The notes beneath the pieces were generated by a model. That model had not been told where the DNA came from. It saw nothing but the letters and a program-made list of their open reading frames with translations, and made no database searches. From Catenaria anguillulae PL171 (Eukaryota > Blastocladiomycota > Blastocladiomycetes > Blastocladiales > Catenariaceae): a stretch of DNA of 64,000 nucleotides. Each line of letters begins with the position of its first letter. Positions within the stretch are counted from its first letter, which is position 1. This document shows positions 11,324-20,328 of this stretch, one piece after another. The translations under genes and the position numbers were made by a program. The stretch spans positions 496,001-560,000 of the forward strand of contig MCFL01000006.1 of assembly GCA_002102555.1 (NCBI GenBank), given 5' to 3'.

Positions 11324-13501
11324 ATGACGGTCCATCCAGCTCCACATTCAGATGCAGATTCAGATTCAGACCCAGTGGCCACTGGCTCCAACTCGAGCGC
11401 CAACAAACCCAAACTGACGCTCAATCACATTTTGCCCTTCCTTGGCACACAAGCATCCAACGAGGAAAAGATTGCCGCCCTCTCTGTGGTGCCACAGCTC
11501 GTCTCGCACTCGGACTCGGATCCTGCCACACAGCTGCCCATCCTCAACCAAGCCTTGGACCACGCATACGTGCGCAAACTGCTCAAGGCCAAGTCCACCC
11601 AGTTCCAGGCCATTGCCCTGCACATCTTGGCCGTTCTGTGCTCAAATGCCGAGGTTGCACAGTCTCCGTCAACGCAAGAGTACCTTATTCCGCTCTCACA
11701 GCTCCTCTCTTCGGCCGAGGCAGCCATTTCCGAAGCTGCCCTCGAAGTCCTCTTACGGTTGGGCAGCCATGACAACCAGCAAACGGCCATTGCCTTGCTC
11801 TCTAACCCGGGTCCATGGGTTGACATTTTGCTCTCGTCGTCTACTTGTGGTGGTGATCGCCAATCCATGCTCTCAGCCTTTCTCATTCACCTGGCACACA
11901 CGGCTGGCTCAAGGATCCACGCATCACTCCCTCTGCTCAATCAATTGCGCACCCGATTACTTTCCTCTTCCACATCACCTACGTCACCACCAGAACAATC
12001 ATCATCGGCAAGAAGCGCAAGCAACCTCACCCTTCTGACCCTCCTCACCTCGATCCTCGAATCCCTTCCCCCCTCACCAACCACAAATCAACATGACCAT
12101 TCCATCCTCCTCACCAACTCACTCCCACTTGCCCCGCTCATCACCTCGCTCCTCCGTACCCGTGGCACTCCCCAACCGCTCATCCGCGCAACCCTCCGCC
12201 TCGCTTCTGCCTACCTCGCACACGCCCCACTGGCCCTGTCGACCGACCCAACCTCCTGGATCGTCACCTTGACTGCTGCCGCCGTCGAATTCTGCATGCT
12301 CCTCGACGACGCCTTGCCCGACCCAACCGCGGCCGTGTCTGAAATTAACCCAGACATGGAATCTGCCGTGGGCGCCTGCTGCTCGGTGCTCGAACATCAA
12401 GTCTCGGGCCTCCTATCTGACCACCCGGCAGGCAGTGTGGGCGCTAGCGAAAAGTGCTGGCAAGCGTGGCGTCGGCATGCCGCTAACGTGCTGCTTGCTG
12501 CCGGCGCATACCTGTCACCCGTTTCGAGTGCTGTGGTCGACCGACATCAAGAAGGTGCTTCGGCTGATGGAGTCCTGGCAAATGAGGTGGTGTTGGCCGT
12601 GGCCAGGTTGGTGTGTCGCATTCTCGCAGAGGCGGATGAAGATCATGTGTTTGACCAAGAAGCATCCGCCGCAGGTGCCACCGCAAGCGGTTCTCAGTCG
12701 TTTGATGTGGGCGGCGACTCGGGGCCAGAGGCTGGAATCGGTGCCGTGATTTTCCCGATTGCAGTCAAGCTTGTCTCGGACACACACGTGCCCGTGGCAG
12801 TGTTGCCGTGGGCCGCTGCGTACTTGGCCCGCGCATCTGCTGAGGAGCAGGAGGGCGATGTCGCGCAGATCATTCAAGGTGTATCACGCAGGTTGGCAGA
12901 GTACATCAAGGACAAGGCCACGGTGGATTTGGACGTGGTGACAAACTTGGCGAGCGTGTTGCTCAACTTGGTCATGCTACGTGAAGCGGGCGACGACAAT
13001 GGCAAGGCGATCGAGGCCATGGCTGCAAGTGTTCAATTGCTCGCATCAGTTCTCGATTCAGGCTCGCTCGTCGACTCGCTATTTGTTCAGCACATGCTTG
13101 GCAAAGCGTCCCGTGACACATCCACGGCCGCACATGCACTTGCTGCGGGACAAGCGCTTGGCACACTTGCGGGATATCTCAGCATGACGCTGCGCACACT
13201 CATTTCGTCCTCGCCCGACCCGACCCGCCCGGCGTTTCACTTGGTTCCACAACCGACCTTGCGCCGCATTCTCCAACTCGCGCCCGTATTTGTCAATGCG
13301 TGCTGGCGCCGCAACGATGAGGACCTATCCGATTTGGTCCACTTGGTTCTCGATCCGCTGGCCGCCGTGTGCTACTCGGCGAGCTCGCCTGCGGGCAGGA
13401 TGTGGAGAGACGCGGACGAGGTCAAGCGAAGGAAACAGTTGTTGCGAGGAGTCAAAGTGCCCAAGGACGCAGCGGATGAGGCTCTGTTCTTGGGATTGTG
13501 A
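11324..13501 (+). CDS. NCDN: Neurochondrin-family protein
   Basis: This uninterrupted frame of 725 codons begins MTVHPAPHSDADSDSD (A at -3); an upstream in-frame ATG at 11270 is possible. The first 200 residues match the layout of neurochondrin: an opening helix (LTLNHILPFLGTQASNEEKI), repeated armadillo-like helices (FQAIALHILAVLCSNAEVA), and a later conserved block (AAAVEFCMLLDDALPD ... VGACCSVLEHQV). Neurochondrin is a cytosolic helical-repeat protein; in animals it acts in neurite outgrowth and signalling. Its fungal role is not known. Identification rests on pattern memory, not alignment. Budding yeast has no obvious counterpart. Confidence 0.65.
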   Translation: MTVHPAPHSDADSDSDPVATGSNSSANKPKLTLNHILPFLGTQASNEEKIAALSVVPQLVSHSDSDPATQLPILNQALDHAYVRKLLKAKSTQFQAIALHILAVLCSNAEVAQSPSTQEYLIPLSQLLSSAEAAISEAALEVLLRLGSHDNQQTAIALLSNPGPWVDILLSSSTCGGDRQSMLSAFLIHLAHTAGSRIHASLPLLNQLRTRLLSSSTSPTSPPEQSSSARSASNLTLLTLLTSILESLPPSPTTNQHDHSILLTNSLPLAPLITSLLRTRGTPQPLIRATLRLASAYLAHAPLALSTDPTSWIVTLTAAAVEFCMLLDDALPDPTAAVSEINPDMESAVGACCSVLEHQVSGLLSDHPAGSVGASEKCWQAWRRHAANVLLAAGAYLSPVSSAVVDRHQEGASADGVLANEVVLAVARLVCRILAEADEDHVFDQEASAAGATASGSQSFDVGGDSGPEAGIGAVIFPIAVKLVSDTHVPVAVLPWAAAYLARASAEEQEGDVAQIIQGVSRRLAEYIKDKATVDLDVVTNLASVLLNLVMLREAGDDNGKAIEAMAASVQLLASVLDSGSLVDSLFVQHMLGKASRDTSTAAHALAAGQALGTLAGYLSMTLRTLISSSPDPTRPAFHLVPQPTLRRILQLAPVFVNACWRRNDEDLSDLVHLVLDPLAAVCYSASSPAGRMWRDADEVKRRKQLLRGVKVPKDAADEALFLGL

Positions 13502-13919
13502 GTCTGTCTCCCCGTGTGAAAGTGCAAGTGTCTATGAATGAATCTATATGTGTCTGTGAGTCACTTGCTGACTTTCCCACTCCGCATTTGCCACTTTTCT
13601 TTCTGACACATGATTGGTTTTTCCGAGAGCGCGCTTGAAAGGGATGAACTTTGCCATGCAAATACCATGTGAGGCTGAGTGACAACAACACGCCTGTTGT
13701 TCTCGCGACTTTCTTGTCTCACGCCACACATTCAAGCTCACTCCCAAGTCGCCCTGCACTGCGCGGCATTATTGGAGCAAGCTTTGTACAATACCGGTCG
13801 CGATGTTGCAAATATAGCTGCGATGCGACCCCGTGGTCCTCACGTTGAGCCCGCATGTTTCCACCACCTAGTTCCCACGACGATACCATGCATTTTTTTC
13901 ATACTAGACGGTTGACAGC
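13502..13919. other. Intergenic stretch, nothing recognised
   Basis: This is 418 bp between the neurochondrin-like stop and the first 4-TM gene. There is no coherent frame, RNA gene or repeat. Confidence 0.6.
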
Positions 13920-15470
13920 ATGACGAGCGTCCTCTCCAAACACTCACTTGACCGTCCACGACTTCCGGCGCTTGCCATCTGGACTTGGCGCCTGCTTTTG
14001 CTCCTGCTCGCAATTCACTGGGTTCGTGACTTCGTCGGCCCGTCGTCGTGCTCATTTCTGTTCCCACGACGATCTCACTTCATCCAACCTAATATCCTGC
14101 CAGCTCATCAATGTTGCACTCTTGACAATTGTGGCGCCAGCGTTGGGAGGCGACAAGCAATCGTCCGACCAAATCCTGCGACTTGTCCACCCACAGTTCC
14201 TCTTTGAGTTTTTCCGGTCTCGAATCACACTTTGGCTATCGCATTCGGCCATCACCATCATTGTATTTGCAACCCTGGTCGTAGATGCCTTGGTCAGTCC
14301 GCTGATTTGGTTTGCGTTTCAACGGGTACGCATGGCTGCCGGGCTCATTTTTTTTCGATTGTAAAGGAGTATGCCCACGCATTAGCTCACTCTGTACACT
14401 CAAATTCATAGCGCCAATCGTCTCAGTATCGCATGTTGCTCGCTTGGCGCATGCTCGTCACGAGTGCTGCGATCGGAACCGACGTTATGCTAGTCAATGG
14501 CACATTCAATCTGAGCATTGATTTCAACCTGGTTAGCATTGGTCATTTGGCTGTGCATGATTCGTTTCTCGTACGTGCGGTTTGACTTTTTGCTCGCTTG
14601 CAACAAGAAATGAATCTGAAGCGCTCAACCCTTGCTCGGTCGCAGGCCGTGCTCGCTTTTCTGATGCTCCTCATTGCGCCCGATTCCTCCCCACTCAAGC
14701 GAGAGACCTTGTTCTCATCACCTTCAACTCCAACGAAACCCACCTCGCCCTCTGGTGTCCCACGTCGGACCTCTCGCTCCACCTCGGTCGTTTCGCCGAC
14801 GTTGCAACTCATCGGGACACGCAATTCCATTCCCACGCCCGAACTCCGCTCGCAACGCTACGCCAGCCGCGTCATCACAAGCAACGAGCAACATCAGCTC
14901 CAGCTCATGTCTACCTTTCAGCAAGAGTTTCTCGCCCACACGGACCGGCCATTTTCGTGTGGGTACGACGCGAGCACCGTGGGTGTGGTTGATGAAAGGA
15001 CAATACGCCCACCAAAGTTTCACGTTCCGCCGCCGCCACCACCGCCCGCAGCAACGACCGGGACCCTTTCCACAGCAACTGCACCGTCTAATCTGGGCAT
15101 GTCGACAAGTTTGCCCCGCAATGGCGCATCGCTTGTTCCCGAGCCTTCGCACATGTTTGTTCCCGTCGTGATTCCCGTGGAGGCTGCACATGCCATCATG
15201 TACGATGCGCGCTTTTCCGTGTACAGTGAGGCGACGCCGGCCAGTTTGGCAATAATGACAGACAACAACAATGCGCCGGCTGCACCGATGCCGCCGGTTC
15301 CAGTTCAGCTGGACGTGGCGGGACTGGATCTCGCACAGCATCGTGTGGTTCCTGAACATGTGCCCATGTACCAGATGGCGCCGCCAGTGCTGAGCGAAGT
15401 TGGTGTACAGGGGCAGGTATCGTCGTCAGAGGTATCAAGTATGTGGCGAGGCACCCAGGTCAAGAGGTAG
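13920..15470 (+). CDS. Four-TM membrane protein with polyproline cytosolic tail, paralogue A
   Basis: Exons 13920-14021, 14104-14325, 14412-14570 and 14646-15470, all joined in phase 0, give 435 aa. Hydrophobic segments: WTWRLLLLLLAIHW running on into exon 2, AITIIVFATLVVDALV, RMLLAWRMLVTSAAIG, and FLAVLAFLMLLIAP across the last junction. That predicts four membrane spans with both ends on the same side. The tail of about 265 residues is Ser/Pro-rich with a polyproline run (FHVPPPPPPPAATTG). It shares exon plan, exon 2 length (222 nt) and sequence (SDQILRLVHPQFLFEFFRSR) with the next gene, so the two are tandem duplicates. No known family was recognised. Confidence 0.8.
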
Positions 15471-16217
15471 ATGTACTTGAATACATTTCGGACCAGAGTT
15501 GCAAAGCTTATCATTCATGTTGATGCGATGATGATCAGTCATTGCCTTGTGAGACAAGATGAGACCGCAGGCCAATGTTTATGGCGCAAACATCCAGATT
15601 GGTCCTGCATCAACAGTAGAAATTGCCTCTCTAATTGAACACAATCTGAAATGAATTCAACCCCCGCAATCTGTCACTTGCACACTTGTACCTGGCAACT
15701 TTCATTGTCCACTCATGCGAAGATGGCCAGCTCGTTAGGAAGGCCGTCATCAAGTTGGACGTATCACCCCATGGCCGAGGAGCGGCCGATGGTGTCTGAT
15801 TTGTCAAGTCATGATTCCTAGTCCGAGTGCCGTCTCACTGACACGTTGATAGAATGATTTGAGCGACCCGGTCATGGCTTGGATTCGGTGACTTCGTCGT
15901 TTCCCATGCCATAACGCGCTCACTTGCCACAACTGTCATGGGCGCGTTATTGGACAATACTGGGCTGACGACATTCCTCATTTGAGACTCTCCGTGCCCT
16001 GGGCGCACTATTGGAATTGCGGGATAATATAACATGCAGAGCGCCCATGCCCTGCCAGCATTTTCCGTCATCTCTCCCCATCAACGACCATTCCAAACCA
16101 AGAAGAATCTTGCAATTGCAACTGTCTCCGTCCGACTCATTGCCGGCAAGCGCTTCATTCCGGCTGGTCCATGTATTCAGTGCTATTGCCGTCGACCCAT
16201 CTCCACCGGCAGACATA
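15471..16217. other. Intergenic stretch between paralogues A and B
   Basis: This 747 bp stretch has no coherent coding frame, tRNA or repeat. It presumably contains the 3' end of A and the promoter of B. Confidence 0.5.
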
Positions 16218-17664
16218 ATGTCTGGCAAGAGGGGCGAACCTCCAAGGCGAGCTGGACTCGTGCGTCAAAATGCAGTGTACCCGCTCAAGCCGGCAAAACC
16301 GCAACTATCGAGCGCAACGATTTGGACTTGGCGGGTTGTGTTTCTGATGTTGCTTGTGCATTGGGTGCGGCTCGTCAATGATTCTGACCTCTTTTTACAC
16401 AACCGAGCGACTGACTGACCATGACTCCCTCGTGAATCATACAGCTTTGGGATATTGGCGTCCTGGTCTTGCTAGGCGCCACATTCGCAGGTCCACCCAA
16501 CACTGCCGAACAAATCCTCAGCTTTGTCCAACCCATCGAGCTCCTCTTGTTTTTCCGATCCCGCATCAACCTTTGGAAGCTCAGCAACCTCGTCATTTTG
16601 GTCGCAAGCACAACGCTCACGTTGGATCTCATTGCTATTCCTACGACTTGGTTTGCGTTTCGAAGGGTACATACACACAGGCCAATCGCTTTGTTGAACA
16701 CCAGTTCGCTTGTTTTGTTCACCTTCAATGCCCTCTCACTCTTTGTTTTCCTCCTCATAGCGGCGGGAACGCTTGTTCAACAACCTGCTCCTTTGGCGGC
16801 TGCTCATCACCGGGTCGGTCCTTGGTACTGATATGGCCATCATGAATGGGGCCATCTCGAGCATGAAGCCAGATCCAGTTCTGATTGCCACCCGACACTT
16901 GTACATTACACACGTTTACATGGTTCGTTTCCCACTTTGCAGTTCTTGTTGAGAAAAACATTTATGTATATTGACCCGTTCGTTCAATGCCACAGTCTGT
17001 CCTCGCCATCCTCATGTTCTTCATCATTCCTCAAAACTCGCCTGCGCGCGCATCTTCGCCCTCCATGAGTCAGCGCCTGCGCAACTTGACAACGTCCATG
17101 TCCATTTCACCCGCTCGGTTCAACGGCCGATCAAGTACCCCACCTGAAAGCCGATCGAATCAGTATGCCGGGCGAATCGTGGATGTGGTCACTTACGAGG
17201 AGCCCCCACCGCCGCCGCCACCGCCACCGCCGCCCCCCGCTCCTGCGCCTGCACCGGCTACCAGGGCGTATGTGCTCCCACAATCCGCCGCTTTAGTAGG
17301 CTCCCCTCCGTCCAAGCGCACAATGTACTTGCCGCTCGGCGACTCGCCGTCGTCGTCCCTGGAACAGACGAGCTACCTGCCACGCCCATCACCCAATCAA
17401 TATGCGCCGGCCCCGCCGCCGTTCCCACGGCCACATCCAGCCATGCTGCCACCACCTCAGCGCGGGTATGCACAACCGCAGTACCAGCTTCAGCAGCAGC
17501 CAATGGCGCCCGGTCCGTCGCCGTACGCGTACAATGTTCCACCGCATATGCAAGGTGGACGGCCGTATTACTCGGCCCCGAGACCGGCCAACGTATCAGA
17601 TGCTCCCATGTATCCCATGAATCGGTCGCCAATGCGGTCGCAGAGTGCACGGCGGCATATGTAA
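16218..17664 (+). CDS. Four-TM membrane protein with polyproline cytosolic tail, paralogue B
   Basis: Exons 16218-16364, 16445-16666, 16761-16922 and 16996-17664, all phase 0, give 399 aa. The start is MSGKRGEPPRRAG. It parallels paralogue A exon by exon: ATIWTWRVVFLMLLVHW at the end of exon 1, AEQILSFVQPIELLLFFRSR in exon 2 (also 222 nt), a GTDMAIMNG motif in exon 3 matching GTDVMLVNG in A, and SVLAILMFFIIPQNSP opening exon 4. The tail holds a run of twelve prolines followed by an AP repeat, then a Gln/Tyr/Pro-rich end. It is likely a plasma or endomembrane protein with a cytosolic tail. The family is not recognised. Confidence 0.8.
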
Positions 17665-17965
17665 ATATCTACACTCGATGCTTTGTCTCATATACATGAA
17701 TGAAACTTGATTTCTTCATCGCGGCATTCTGACTGGGGCCTCGCCAAGAAGTCGCGCTTCGGCAAGCCCACCCCGAGCCAGCTGTGCCTCAGGACGCGCG
17801 GCAGAAAGGAGGCCATCATAGGAGCGTGAATCATTGCAATGGTGGTGGGTTGGTTCAATTCCAACACAGGTTCTCTTTGTTCAAATTGCTGATCAAACCG
17901 GGCACCCGAACTCCTTGACACTGGCAGTGCCTCCTATCCCAAACTACCGATGCTTTTGCTTCACC

Positions 17966-18694
17966 ATGACCGATTCCGCACCAGAGCCACAAGCCTCTTC
18001 CCGTCGTGGGAAGAACAGAACCACTCCAGCAGACACACATCAGGAAGGTCTCAAACTCACCTGTTGCGGATGCATGGATAGTACGCATTGTCTCACTCAC
18101 CCAATACGACTCTTTGGGAGCACATGCACTGACGCCTCTATCTGTCGGAACATCAAAACAGTTCGACGCGGCGTCATCCTGACTCTTTGGATCCAGTTCG
18201 CCATCGCTCTTCTTGCAGCAGCCGCATTCCTCGTCCTCGTTCTCCTTATAGGTAGCCTGGTGGATTCCGAAAAAGACCAGTCAGCCGATGCCGCGACCAT
18301 TGCCGCCGCGAAGGAGTCGTTGTGGATCTACTTCGGCATTTATCTCTTGCTGCTCGCTTTTACATGCGCGGGCCTGTATACTGTAAAGTACCGCAAGTTG
18401 AAGGCATTCAAGGTACCCATCGTTTACTCAATTCTTCCAGCGCAATCAGAGATTTTTGTCTCACACGGCTCCCATCTTGCACACGCACAGGGATTCGTGG
18501 CACTCAACGTACTCCTCTTGTTCGGTGAGCTCGGATTGACCATCGCTTTGCAATCCTTTCAAGTGTGGTCCATTGCCGGCCTTGTATTGCGCGTGTATTG
18601 GGTCTGGGTTTTTTATCGGTACATTGCAACGCTGGCCATGGAGATTGAGCATATTGAGCGTCAGGAGGAGTTGGAGGATGAGTTGTATCGTTAG
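17966..18694 (+). CDS. Small four-TM membrane protein, paralogue C
   Basis: Exons 17966-18080, 18162-18412 and 18491-18694 (intron phases 1 and 0) give 189 aa. The N-terminus is short and hydrophilic and ends in a cysteine cluster (LTCCGCMD). Four predicted membrane spans follow: ILTLWIQFAIALLAAAAFLV, SLWIYFGIYLLLLAFTCAG, GFVALNVLLLFGELGLTIAL and WSIAGLVLRVYWVWVFY. The tail is acidic and short (ERQEELEDELYR). Exon boundaries, the Cys-Met element and the KLKAFK / GFVALN junction are matched in gene D, so this is the second tandem pair in the block. No family was recognised; size and topology recall tetraspan proteins, but the tetraspanin CCG large-loop signature is not in the right place. Confidence 0.75.
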   Translation: MTDSAPEPQASSRRGKNRTTPADTHQEGLKLTCCGCMDSTHCLTHPIRLFGSTCTDASICRNIKTVRRGVILTLWIQFAIALLAAAAFLVLVLLIGSLVDSEKDQSADAATIAAAKESLWIYFGIYLLLLAFTCAGLYTVKYRKLKAFKVPIVYSILPAQSEIFVSHGSHLAHAQGFVALNVLLLFGELGLTIALQSFQVWSIAGLVLRVYWVWVFYRYIATLAMEIEHIERQEELEDELYR

Positions 18695-18965
18695 GCACGA
18701 CAAAGATACAAAATTTCATTACTCCCCATGAGCTATGTGTATAGTCATGAGGATCCTGGTAAGTGTTAGCCCAAGGCATTCGTTCAGTGTCGACATTAGC
18801 CAAAAATCTTGGCGGTGGCAGGTTGTACTTCCGCCTGTGGACCCCCATTTCTCCGACTACGTGACGCCAAGCCGGCAGGAAAAAGTGAGGCTGCCATTGT
18901 CGGCCTTGGGTCGGTGACAGCATGTTGATGAAGGAGTAACACTAGCAGTGCATCGCTTCGGACGG

Positions 18966-18986
18966 ATATATATATATATATATATA
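18966..18986. repeat. TA dinucleotide microsatellite
   Basis: A run of alternating A and T of about 20 bp lies in the gap between paralogues C and D. It is likely length-polymorphic. Confidence 0.9.
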
Positions 18987-19100
18987 GTAAGGGCAGTTGT
19001 CTTGGTGGTGGGAGCCTAGTTGGATTCCCACGTTGTTTACCTTGACTATGGTGAATGATGTGCGACACCCAGAGACACCGTTTGAATGCGCTCTTACCAA

Positions 19101-20082
19101 ATGATCGCCCCATCGCCCCCTACAAACCTGTCCCACGACCAGGCACTTCAAGTTCCGTCCTCGCCCGGACCTGCTCGCAGAACGACAAGCTTGAACCATC
19201 GCACCCGTCAACTGTGCCGCTCATGCATGACTTGTCCGTTTTCGTGTCTCGTGTCTCATGTCTCAAACCCAATGGCTTCATCCGCAGCCCGTGCGACGCC
19301 CAACTGACCTTTCAACGTTAACACCCCGGGAGTGTAGTGCGCACATTTATTCTCGTCATTTTATGGCTACAATTCATTTTCTACCTGCTGGTCTCGCTGT
19401 CCTTGCTGGCCATCGTCACCGGCCTGTTTGCCCTCGACTCGAACAAGGACCTTCGGCGACAAGTTGCCGAGCACGGCGGCGTCGGAGCGCCGGCCGACGC
19501 AATTGACAGGCAACTGCAAAATGCGCCACAGTATTGGGTGCGTCTCGCCATGGCCGTGGGCATGTACTTGTTTACGTGCTTTGGTTTGGTAGCTGTGCGA
19601 AAACGCAAGCTTGGATCGTTCAAGGTGCATTTTGTATACAATTTCATGCACATCGTTGTCTCGGGCGACGCACAAGTGTGTGAGGTCCTGACACTGACGG
19701 TATATGCTTGGCATGTGATTCATGTTGATAGGTTTTTGTTGCCGTGAATGCGCTGGCGCTGGTTGTCGAGGCAGGCTTGGCATCTGCCCAAGTTCGACAC
19801 AGGATCACCTGGCCTGCCACAGGCAATTGGTTATTGCGAGTGGTATTTGCTCTGGTATTGTCCGTGTACCTTCTGAGGATGATGAAGAGAAAGAAAGAAG
19901 AGGTTGTCGAAATGAAACGTACAAAGTGCAGGCCACAAGCGGATTTACATTACAAGAGACAGGAAACGTCAATCACAAAATGCACAAACGGAACAGAAAG
20001 CATAAACATGAAGGCATGTCCGGCGAGGGATTTGGCAACGAGGCACGCAAACACGACACCAGCAACTGAGCGAAATGTGTAG
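19101..20082 (+). CDS. Small four-TM membrane protein, paralogue D
   Basis: Exons 19101-19233, 19338-19624 and 19732-20082 (phases 1 and 0, as in gene C) give 256 aa; an in-frame ATG at 19086 is an alternative start. The N-terminal exon ends in a cysteine cluster (LCRSCMT) aligned with LTCCGCMD of C. Spans are ILVILWLQFIFYLLVSLSLL, VRLAMAVGMYLFTCFGLVAV, VFVAVNALALVVEAGLASA and WLLRVVFALVLSVYLL. The exon 2/3 junction KLGSFK / VFVAVN matches KLKAFK / GFVALN in C. The tail is basic and longer than in C (RMMKRKKEEVVEMKR onward); its last part may be mis-called if another intron exists. The function is unknown. Confidence 0.7.
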
Positions 20083-20328
20083 AAATGGTACAAGAAGAAC
20101 GTGATGAGGTGGAAATGACAAACAAACGACCCGACTGCAGGTAGAGCTGACAAAGAAAACAAAGAACGGGCTAGAATGAACATAGAAACGCAAAACAAAC
20201 GACGTCCAAATCGCATCCCTTACTTCCGAGGTGAGGGAGTAATCCAAGAGAGAGAGCAATCCAAAAAGAAAAAGAGAGAGCAACACCAACAAGTGAACGG
20301 GCATCCAGTGCATATAACTCAAGATCTA

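Noticed and set aside
17846..17866. tRNA T-arm-like hairpin (stem gttgg/ccaac with loop ttcaatt)
   Set aside because: No matching acceptor stem, D-arm or anticodon arm could be found upstream at the right spacing.
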